Source: Candidatus Mediterraneibacter gallistercoris (GTDB lineage: Bacteria > Bacillota_A > Clostridia > Lachnospirales > Lachnospiraceae). From it: a stretch of DNA of 6,559 nt. The position numbers were made by a program, and so were the translations under genes. Location: the NCBI GenBank assembly GCA_019119745.1, contig DWWI01000035.1:1-6559 (forward strand). The letters are read 5' to 3'. The number at the start of each line of letters is the position of its first letter. The first letter of the stretch is position 1. The notes under the pieces are model-generated. The model was given only the letters and a program-made list of their open reading frames with translations, was not told where the DNA came from and did no database searches. Positions 1-4,656 of the stretch are shown here, in pieces.

Positions 1-285
1 ACAAGATGTATCATGGGTGCTCCGGATCTGGTGATAGAGGTTCTTTCTCCATCGTCAACCCGCATGGACACAAAGATCAAACTTGCCAAATACGCTTCTG
101 CGGGGGTGCGGGAATACTGGGTGATCGATCCGAAGCGTGAGCGTGTGTGCGTGTACTGGGCTCCGGAGGAGGATATAGCGGCGGTATACGGGCCGGAGGA
201 TGATGTGCCGGTCGGGATTTTTGGCGGGGAGTTTCATGTGCCGATGAGCCGGATCTTTGAACAGATCAGACTAATGGAGGTTTGA
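1..285 (+). CDS. Uma2-family (DUF820) putative endonuclease, 3' part only
   Basis: This is the C-terminal 94 residues of a protein whose frame is open at base 1, so its start lies outside the window; the ATG at 13 is internal. The stretch GAPDLVIEVLSPSS, then KIKLAKY, then GVREYWVIDP is the hallmark core of the Uma2/DUF820 family. That family has a PD-(D/E)XK nuclease-like fold, with the acidic residues in PDL and IEV and a following Lys as candidate metal-site residues. Full-length members are usually about 180-200 residues, so roughly half is visible. The biological role of the family is poorly settled: a nuclease fold is predicted, but cellular substrates are mostly unknown, and many genomes carry several copies. 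The gene ends 33 bp before the promoter proposed for the next gene, with no clear terminator between them, so it is probably a separate unit. Family assignment is firm; function is not. Confidence 0.85.
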   Translation, partial: TRCIMGAPDLVIEVLSPSSTRMDTKIKLAKYASAGVREYWVIDPKRERVCVYWAPEEDIAAVYGPEDDVPVGIFGGEFHVPMSRIFEQIRLMEV

Positions 286-318
286 AAGCGACAAAAGTCG
301 AAAACCTGATTTAATATA

Positions 319-348
319 TGTACAAAAGCAGCCGCAGTGTGGTATACT
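319..348 (+). promoter_or_regulatory. Probable sigma-A promoter of the Mrp/NBP35 gene
   Basis: A -35-like TGTACA (319-324, 4 of 6 to TTGACA) is followed by an 18-bp spacer and TATACT (343-348, 5 of 6 to TATAAT). A TG one base upstream of the -10 (340-341) makes it an extended -10 element. The predicted start near 355 gives a leader of about 60 nt. That leader begins with a small hairpin at 364-384 (8 pairs including one G-U, 5-nt loop). Confidence 0.6.
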
Positions 349-415
349 ACCTCATGTGGCGGTTTCTGGCAGCTTTTGTCAGAACAAGTCTTAGAAAGAA
401 AGAAGGTTGTGAATC

Positions 416-1246
416 ATGGCAGAAGAACAGAATACAAATGAATGTACAGAAGAATCCTGTGCGGGCTGTGCTCATGCAGATACATGCAGCAGTAAGAAGA
501 CAGACTTCCGCGAGCCGGCGAATATGTACTCTTCGATCAAGAAAGTGATCGGAGTTGTCAGCGGCAAGGGCGGAGTCGGAAAATCGCTTGTGACAGCGTC
601 TCTTGCGAGAATGATGAGAGAGAAAGGATATAAAGTCGGCATCCTTGACGCGGATATCACAGGACCGTCTATTCCGAAGATGTACGGCGTCCACACAAAA
701 GCGGCTGCGACAGAAGAGAATATTATTCCGTGTACGGCGAAAGACGGCACAAAGATCATGTCCGTCAATCTGCTTCTCGAGGACGAGTCAGCTCCGGTTA
801 TCTGGAGAGGGCCGATCATTGCGAGTGTTGTGAAGCAGTTCTGGACGGACGTTATGTGGGGAGAACTTGACTATCTCTTCGTAGATATGCCGCCGGGAAC
901 AGGCGACGTACCGCTGACGGTATTCCAGTCTCTTCCGGTAGACGGCGTAGTTATCGTTACTTCACCGCAGGATCTTGTACAGATGATCGTGAAGAAAGCG
1001 GCTAACATGGCAGAACAGATGAATATTCCGGTGCTCGGCATTGTGGAGAACTACAGTTATGTGAAATGTCCGGACTGCGGCAAAGAGATCAAAGTATTCG
1101 GTGAGAGCAATATCGAACAGATCGCAGCAGAGATGGGCGTTCCGGTGCTCGGAAAAATGCCGATCGATATGGATCTGGCAAAAGCAGTTGAGGAGGAGCG
1201 CTTCTACGAAGTGACAAATCCATATATGAATGATGCAGAGCTTTAA
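416..1246 (+). CDS. Mrp/NBP35-type Fe-S cluster carrier ATPase
   Basis: This is a cytosolic P-loop ATPase of 276 aa of the Mrp/NBP35/ApbC group, which bind a bridging 4Fe-4S cluster and pass it to apo-proteins. The deviant Walker A SGKGGVGKS is at residues 49-57, the LDADITGPSIPKM switch region at 77-89, and VDMPPGTGD at 156-164. The CPDC motif at 218-221 is the family's cluster-binding Cys pair at the dimer interface. The N terminus carries a cysteine group, C10, C15, C18 and C24 (CX4CX2CX5C), resembling the N-terminal ferredoxin-like cluster site of eukaryotic NBP35. The N-terminal DUF59 domain of many bacterial Mrp proteins is absent, as is any C-terminal NifX-like fusion. The ATG at 416 is set by AGAAGG at 401-406, 9 nt upstream. 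The gene has its own promoter and terminator, so it appears monocistronic. Family is certain; the exact client proteins are unknown. Confidence 0.95.
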   Translation: MAEEQNTNECTEESCAGCAHADTCSSKKTDFREPANMYSSIKKVIGVVSGKGGVGKSLVTASLARMMREKGYKVGILDADITGPSIPKMYGVHTKAAATEENIIPCTAKDGTKIMSVNLLLEDESAPVIWRGPIIASVVKQFWTDVMWGELDYLFVDMPPGTGDVPLTVFQSLPVDGVVIVTSPQDLVQMIVKKAANMAEQMNIPVLGIVENYSYVKCPDCGKEIKVFGESNIEQIAAEMGVPVLGKMPIDMDLAKAVEEERFYEVTNPYMNDAEL

Positions 1247-1279
1247 GGCAGAGTAGTGATGCATTGAGACAGAAGGCTT

Positions 1280-1335
1280 CAGCCTGCAGCAAACAGTAAA
1301 GATACAGATTACAGTTTGTCTGCAGGCTGTTTTTT
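1280..1335 (+). terminator. Intrinsic terminator of the Mrp/NBP35 gene
   Basis: CAGCCTGCAG (1280-1289) pairs perfectly with CTGCAGGCTG (1320-1329). The stem continues after a one-base bulge with CAAAC (1290-1294) and GTTTG (1314-1318), around a 19-nt loop. Six T residues follow directly (1330-1335). It begins 34 nt after the stop codon. Confidence 0.9.
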
Positions 1336-1370
1336 GTGATTGTGATTAGAATTAGACAGGAGGAGATTGT

Positions 1371-2366
1371 TTGACAGGAGAAAAAATATTTTTGTGGCAG
1401 GACGGCGAATATCATTATCCTGCGGCATATGGTTTTGTACCGTTTTTGACCAGCTATATCCATGAAGATCATGACGTTCATCCGGCTATGATCGTTGTGC
1501 CGGGCGGAGCATACCGCAATGCGTCACCGTCGGAGGGACATCTTCCGGCCGAGGAGTTTTACCGTGCCGGCTATAATGTGTTTGTGCTGGCTTATACGGT
1601 AAATCTGCTGGATGAGCCGCTGAAACTGCAGCCGCTCCGGGATATCTCACGGGCGGTACGCATAATCCGGGCTGGAGCAGAAAAATATGCGGTCGATCCG
1701 GAGAAGATCGCATTGTGCGGATTCTCTGCAGGAGGACACCTCTGCGCAAGTCTGTGTGTGCATTTCGAAGATATCTCGGATCGGGATCCGGAGTATCAGG
1801 CGGTATCCAACCGTCCAGATGCAGCGATCCTGTCATACCCGGTGATTACATCCGGAGAATATGCGCATCGGGATTCCATGGTCGCACTGCTGGGAAGTGA
1901 GCCGACAGAGAAAGAGCTGGAGTACATGTCTCTGGAAAAACATGTGACGGCGGATACACCGCCCTGTTTTCTCTGGCAGACCGTGACAGATGCTACGGTT
2001 CCTGTAGAGAACAGTTATCTTTTTGCGGAGGCTTGCAGAAGAAATGGAGTCTGTTTCGCGCATCATGTATTTTCAGAAGGGGTACACGGTATGTCCATAG
2101 CTACAGAGCAGTGGCTTGAGAGAGAGTTTGGCGTTCCGTATACTCTCGAGCAGATCCGGCTGCTGGCAGATGCTGTTTCACAGGGGCGGACATCCTATCC
2201 GGAGGAGAAGGGGGCTGAGATACTGGCGGATTTTGGCCTGGACGGACGAAAGAAAGAGAAATGGACGCCGGATGAAAAAAACGCGATTCGAAATACTTTG
2301 AAAGAAGTAGGAATCTGGCCTCGTCTTGCAGAGGACTGGCTGAGTAAGATATGGCAGAAAAACTGA
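1371..2366 (+). CDS. Alpha/beta hydrolase, esterase/acetylesterase type (BD-FAE-like)
   Basis: This is a predicted cytosolic serine hydrolase of 331 aa with no signal peptide. VVPGGAY (42-48) is the oxyanion-hole segment, in the place of the usual HGG. GFSAGGH (117-123) is the nucleophile elbow with Ser119. Asp207 in TVTDATVP and His239 in GVHGMS complete a credible catalytic triad. The pattern matches acetyl-xylan-esterase-like and feruloyl-esterase-like proteins common in gut Clostridia, so an acyl ester, perhaps a deacetylated sugar, is a reasonable substrate guess but unproven. After His239 there are about 65 extra residues before the closing WPRLAEDWLSKIW helix, where relatives usually reach that helix sooner. 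The start is TTG at 1371, chosen because a perfect AGGAGG (1358-1363) lies 7 nt upstream. It follows the Mrp terminator by only about 35 nt and precedes the phosphatase by 24 bp in the same direction, suggesting an operon. Confidence 0.88.
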   Translation: MTGEKIFLWQDGEYHYPAAYGFVPFLTSYIHEDHDVHPAMIVVPGGAYRNASPSEGHLPAEEFYRAGYNVFVLAYTVNLLDEPLKLQPLRDISRAVRIIRAGAEKYAVDPEKIALCGFSAGGHLCASLCVHFEDISDRDPEYQAVSNRPDAAILSYPVITSGEYAHRDSMVALLGSEPTEKELEYMSLEKHVTADTPPCFLWQTVTDATVPVENSYLFAEACRRNGVCFAHHVFSEGVHGMSIATEQWLEREFGVPYTLEQIRLLADAVSQGRTSYPEEKGAEILADFGLDGRKKEKWTPDEKNAIRNTLKEVGIWPRLAEDWLSKIWQKN

Positions 2367-2390
2367 TATCAGAGATAAAGGAGAAGATAG

Positions 2391-3161
2391 ATGAGACTAC
2401 TGTTTATCCGGCATGGGGATCCGGACTATGAGCATGATACATTAACGGAAAAAGGGCACAGAGAGGCCGCGCTTCTGGCAGAGCGCGCCGGGGCACTGGA
2501 GCTTGGGGACTGTTATGTCTCCCCGCTGGGAAGAGCTCAGGCGACAGCGGCATACAGCATGAAGAAACTCGGGCGTACGGCAAAGACTCTGGGATGGCTG
2601 CAGGAATTTCCCGCAAAGGTAGACCTGAACCGGCTGCCTCAGTTTCTGCGTGCTTACCCGAATGCGAAGATAAAAGACGGAAAATATGTACCTCACGTTG
2701 TATGGGATATTGTGCCTTCCTACTGGGCGGAATACAGCGACTGTATGGATCCGGTGCGGTGGCGAGAATGCGATATCTGCCGAAATACGGACACTGTTGA
2801 AGTATATGATTATGTAACGGGTGAGTTTGACCGTATTCTCGCGGAACACAGTTATATAAGAGACGGCAGATGTTACAGGGTAGAGAAAGAAAGTAAGGAA
2901 ACACTGACATTTTTCTGCCATTTCGGTATTACATGTGTCTTCCTTTCCCATCTGTGGAATGTTTCGCCGTTTCTTCTGTGGCACAGTCTGGCGCTGGCGC
3001 CTACATCAGTGACGGAGGTGGTAACTGAGGAGCGCCAGCAGGGAATTGCGTGCTTCCGGGGGCTTAAGCTTGGAGATGTCTCTCATCTTGTACTTGGAGG
3101 AGAGCCGGTTTCTACTGCCGCAAGATTCTGTGAAGCATTCAGTGATAAAGACAGACATTAA
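2391..3161 (+). CDS. Histidine phosphatase family protein (phosphoglycerate mutase-like)
   Basis: This is a cytosolic protein of 256 aa of the histidine phosphatase superfamily, branch 1, which forms a phosphohistidine intermediate. The N-terminal FIRHGDP has Arg7 and the nucleophile His8. SPLGRAQATA (44-53) supplies the second phosphate-binding Arg48. Glu72 in LQEF is the likely proton donor. The second catalytic His is His177 in FFCHFGIT. The protein is longer than the roughly 200 residues of GpmB/CobC-type members, because about 100 residues separate Glu72 from His177. This insert is rich in Trp and Tyr and contains CDIC (127-130). The substrate cannot be told from sequence. The start is set by AAGGAG at 2378-2383, 7 nt before ATG, and the gene is probably co-transcribed with the hydrolase. 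No terminator is visible after it. Confidence 0.9.
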   Translation: MRLLFIRHGDPDYEHDTLTEKGHREAALLAERAGALELGDCYVSPLGRAQATAAYSMKKLGRTAKTLGWLQEFPAKVDLNRLPQFLRAYPNAKIKDGKYVPHVVWDIVPSYWAEYSDCMDPVRWRECDICRNTDTVEVYDYVTGEFDRILAEHSYIRDGRCYRVEKESKETLTFFCHFGITCVFLSHLWNVSPFLLWHSLALAPTSVTEVVTEERQQGIACFRGLKLGDVSHLVLGGEPVSTAARFCEAFSDKDRH

Positions 3162-3267
3162 AAGGTATAGTTATATCTTGGGATATAATAAGTATGCCGC
3201 AGCAGAGGGGCACAGGAAACAGAAAGTGCATAATATAATAGAAAGACTAATAAGGAGTTCTTCTGTT

Positions 3268-3747
3268 ATGGCATATGAGACATTTGAAAAGGTAGAAGGA
3301 ATTATTCAGGGAATCAACAGGGGAGATGACTGCTGTTCTATGACTTTGTCGGTCATCAGTGGCTCTAATATAGTGAATGTAGTCGTATCCGGAGATACGA
3401 CGGTGATTGATAATGTCCGTCTGCGTCCCGGTATGCGCATTGCGGCATTCTATGACACAAATCTGCCTACACCGGCTGTCTATCCTCCTCAGTACCGGGC
3501 TGAACTGATTACGACTTTGAGAAGAGGGCAGCAGGTACTGCTGGATTATTTTGACGATGAACTCACATCAGCCGACGGTTCTCTGAAACTGAATATCGGA
3601 CCGATGACTAATGTAATGACGCTGAACGGACAGCAGTATACCTGCAGCCCGGAGAATACAGAACTGCTTGTCTATTACACGGCGAGTACATTCAGCATGC
3701 CGGCTCAGACAACACCTCAGAAAGTAATTGTAATGTGTCAGTATTAA
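3268..3747 (+). CDS. Conserved protein of unknown function, possible tandem OB-like repeat
   Basis: This is a 159-aa protein that I recognise only as one of a set of functionally unassigned Firmicute proteins, not as a named family. It has no signal peptide and no membrane segment. It is rich in predicted beta strands. Two halves look alike: the segment RIAAFYD then PAVYPPQYRAELI near residues 57-79, and LLVYYTA then PAQTTPQKVIVM near residues 134-157. Each follows a strand with T-x-V (DTTVID; MTNVMT). This suggests an internal duplication of a small beta domain. The frame stays open upstream to an ATG at 3046, but that would overlap the phosphatase gene by 116 bp. The ATG at 3268 has TAAGGAG at 3251-3257 and is preferred. 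The 106-bp gap before it holds two TATAAT hexamers (3184-3189, 3234-3239) without convincing -35 boxes. Coding status is firm; function is unknown. Confidence 0.8.
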   Translation: MAYETFEKVEGIIQGINRGDDCCSMTLSVISGSNIVNVVVSGDTTVIDNVRLRPGMRIAAFYDTNLPTPAVYPPQYRAELITTLRRGQQVLLDYFDDELTSADGSLKLNIGPMTNVMTLNGQQYTCSPENTELLVYYTASTFSMPAQTTPQKVIVMCQY

Positions 3748-3763
3748 TCCAGAAAAAAGATAT

Positions 3764-3811
3764 AAAAAAATCGGAAACAGCCTCGGACAGATATTGTTCA
3801 GAGGCTGTTCC
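3764..3811 (-). terminator. Intrinsic terminator of the Spo0A-C-domain gene
   Basis: Read on the minus strand, GGAACAGCCTC (3811-3801) pairs with GAGGCTGTTTCC (3784-3773) with one bulged base. A short GA and then seven T residues follow (3770-3764). The stem starts only 3 bp after the TAA stop of the minus-strand gene. On the plus strand the sequence after the stem is not a clean T tract, so use by the convergent gene is less likely. Confidence 0.85.
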
Positions 3812-3814
3812 ATG

Positions 3815-4261
3815 TTATTTCATCATTTTTGACAGTCTTATATAGAAAGTACTCAGCGCCTCGCAGTACGCATTTGAGATCGGACATATGACCGCTATAT
3901 GTCTGCCGGCAATCTGTACTTCATGAGTAAGCTGAATAATATAATCATACATATATTTGAAGAATTCTTTATTGGTGGGTTTCTTGTTTCTGTTTGATTT
4001 GTTAAAGATAATCTCAAGCAGTTCGATATTGTGTGAATTCCATACGCAGTTTACAATTGTGCGCATATTTTTCTCGACGCAGCTCCAGTTTGTGTGAAAA
4101 TGTTTTGCTACATCAAGATATAATGTCTTGGTGATACAGTCGATGCGCTCTTCGTCTTCGAGAATGAGCTGGAGACTGTATACAACATAATTATATCCTG
4201 TGTAGGAACGGCTGACTCCAAAGGAATCCAGCGTGTTGATAATTACTTTTTCATAATCCAT
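3815..4261 (-). CDS. Stand-alone Spo0A C-terminal DNA-binding domain protein
   Basis: This is a 148-aa protein, essentially the effector domain of the sporulation master regulator Spo0A without its receiver domain. Residues 15-106 follow the Spo0A-C pattern: GVSRSYTGYNY (15-25), ITKTLYLDVAKHF (43-55), a VEK...R recognition-helix region ending at Trp74 (60-74), and KPTNKEF (94-100). Spo0A has SRVERAIRHA in the recognition helix; here it reads SCVEKNMRTI, so DNA contacts may differ. A tail of about 45 residues (105-148) follows the domain. With no phospho-acceptor Asp, activity is unlikely to be set by a phosphorelay. The start is the ATG at 4261, because AGAGAGGG (4276-4269) lies 7 nt upstream. 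In-frame ATGs at 4267 and 4309 have poor spacing or lie before the predicted transcription start. The gene converges on the 3268-3747 gene. The homology is strong; target genes are unknown. Confidence 0.85.
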   Translation of the reverse strand: MDYEKVIINTLDSFGVSRSYTGYNYVVYSLQLILEDEERIDCITKTLYLDVAKHFHTNWSCVEKNMRTIVNCVWNSHNIELLEIIFNKSNRNKKPTNKEFFKYMYDYIIQLTHEVQIAGRHIAVICPISNAYCEALSTFYIRLSKMMK

Positions 4262-4294
4262 CCGCATGCCCTCTCTAATCTGATCTGAGCTGCC

Positions 4295-4308
4295 TGTTCT
4301 TGGGAACA
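4295..4308. promoter_or_regulatory. Inverted repeat over the predicted transcription start of the Spo0A-C gene
   Basis: TGTTC (4295-4299) and GAACA (4304-4308) form a perfect 5-bp dyad with a 4-bp spacer. It spans the transcription start predicted near 4305 from the promoter just upstream. Arm orientation is opposite to a Gram-positive LexA site (GAAC-N4-GTTC). It could be an operator, or a small hairpin at the RNA 5' end. No specific regulator is assigned. Confidence 0.35.
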
Positions 4309-4311
4309 CCT

Positions 4312-4341
4312 ATAATATCGTAAAATGCGGGTTTTTGTCAG
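4312..4341 (-). promoter_or_regulatory. Probable sigma-A promoter of the Spo0A-C-domain gene
   Basis: On the minus strand CTGACA (4341-4336, 5 of 6 to TTGACA), an 18-bp spacer and TATTAT (4317-4312, 5 of 6) form a good promoter. The start is expected near 4305, giving a leader of about 44 nt that contains the AGAGAGGG ribosome binding site. Confidence 0.65.
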
Positions 4342-4354
4342 ACAAGGAAAAGAA

Positions 4355-4371
4355 TTCGACTCTTTTCGACC
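4355..4371 (-). promoter_or_regulatory. Tandem Spo0A-box-like sites (two, 10 bp apart)
   Basis: The minus strand reads GGTCGAA (4371-4365) and AGTCGAA (4361-4355). Each differs from the 0A box TGTCGAA only at the first base. The sites repeat head to tail at exactly one helical turn, the spacing known for cooperative Spo0A binding. They sit upstream of the -35, centred near -53 and -63 from the predicted start, a usual activator position. Confidence 0.5.
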
Positions 4372-4397
4372 TGCGGGATCAGGCAGGCCTGCGGACG

Positions 4398-4448
4398 AAA
4401 ATGACCGATCAAGACCTGCGAATATGATACATGCAGTCTGAGCGGTCA
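4398..4448 (-). terminator. Possible terminator downstream of tRNA-Ser
   Basis: On the minus strand TGACCG (4448-4443) pairs with CGGTCA (4407-4402). An inner stem AGAC/GTCT continues to TGC/GCA after one bulged G, separated from the outer stem by a 3-by-4 internal loop. The apical loop is about 13 nt. The outer stem is followed by TTTT (4401-4398). It starts 32 nt after the tRNA 3' end. The short T tract and broken stem keep confidence moderate. Confidence 0.5.
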
Positions 4449-4479
4449 CGTTCTTATATATAACTGTTCAATTGAAGAG

Positions 4480-4565
4480 CGGAGACGGAGGGATTCGAAC
4501 CCTCGTGCCCCGGAGGGCAAACGCATTTCGAGTGCGCCCCGTTATGACCACTTCGATACGTCTCC
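4480..4565 (-). tRNA. tRNA-Ser, anticodon CGA
   Basis: The minus strand folds into a complete class II tRNA. Acceptor arms are GGAGACG (4565-4559) and CGTCTCC (4487-4481), with discriminator G at 4480, as expected for serine. The anticodon stem GCGCA/TGCGT closes the loop CTCGAAA, with anticodon CGA at 4530-4528 reading UCG codons. A long variable arm TGCCC-TCCG-GGGCA and the T arm GAGGG-TTCGAAT-CCCTC follow. The CCA end is not encoded; the next bases are CTC. The D stem is short and includes one wobble pair. It lies 91 bp downstream of the ABC-F gene on the same strand, but has its own promoter-like sequence. Confidence 0.95.
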
Positions 4566-4575
4566 TGATTTTTTG

Positions 4576-4605
4576 AGCTGCGGATGCTGTCCGGCATCCA
4601 CAGCT
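4576..4605 (-). other. 12-bp hairpin in the tRNA-Ser precursor leader
   Basis: AGCTGCGGATGC (4576-4587) and GCATCCACAGCT (4594-4605) are complementary around a 6-base loop except at one position. In minus-strand RNA that position is a G-U pair; in plus-strand RNA it would be a C-A mismatch, which favours function in the minus-strand transcript. The hairpin begins at about the transcription start predicted from the promoter next to it. It ends 10 bases before the mature tRNA. The bases that follow on the minus strand are A-rich, so it is not an intrinsic terminator. Confidence 0.6.
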
Positions 4606-4610
4606 TAATT

Positions 4611-4639
4611 ATTATAGCAGAGTTGGGGGAAAATGAAAA
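4611..4639 (-). promoter_or_regulatory. Probable tRNA-Ser promoter (extended -10)
   Basis: The minus strand carries TGCTATAAT, a perfect -10 (4616-4611) with the TGn extension. It lies 17 bp downstream of TTTTCA (4639-4634, 4 of 6 to TTGACA). The start is expected near 4604, at the foot of the leader hairpin. Confidence 0.65.
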
Positions 4640-4656
4640 CCCTCAAAATGAAAAAA

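Noticed and set aside
289..300. CGAC-AAAA-GTCG inverted repeat after the Uma2 gene as a terminator
   Set aside because: The stem is only 4 bp and is followed by A residues rather than T residues.
3184..3239. Two TATAAT hexamers (3184-3189, 3234-3239) as promoters for the 3268-3747 gene
   Set aside because: Neither has a recognisable -35 or a TGn extension at the right spacing, and the second would leave a very short leader. They are mentioned in the gene entry but not called.
3046..3267. 74-residue N-terminal extension of the 3268-3747 protein from an upstream in-frame ATG
   Set aside because: It would overlap the phosphatase gene by 116 bp. The extension looks like out-of-frame translation, and TAAGGAG at 3251-3257 marks the ATG at 3268.
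4243..4449. 68-codon minus-strand frame in the gap upstream of the Spo0A-C gene
   Set aside because: It overlaps the promoter, the 0A-like boxes and the tRNA terminator, and has no plausible ribosome binding site or family resemblance.
4623..4646. Imperfect hairpin TTGGGGG/CCCTCAA between the ABC-F stop and the tRNA promoter as an ABC-F terminator
   Set aside because: The stem has a mismatch on the minus strand and no T tract follows in that direction; it overlaps the tRNA -35. The paired AAAATGAAAA direct repeats (4630-4639, 4645-4654) are simple A-rich sequence.
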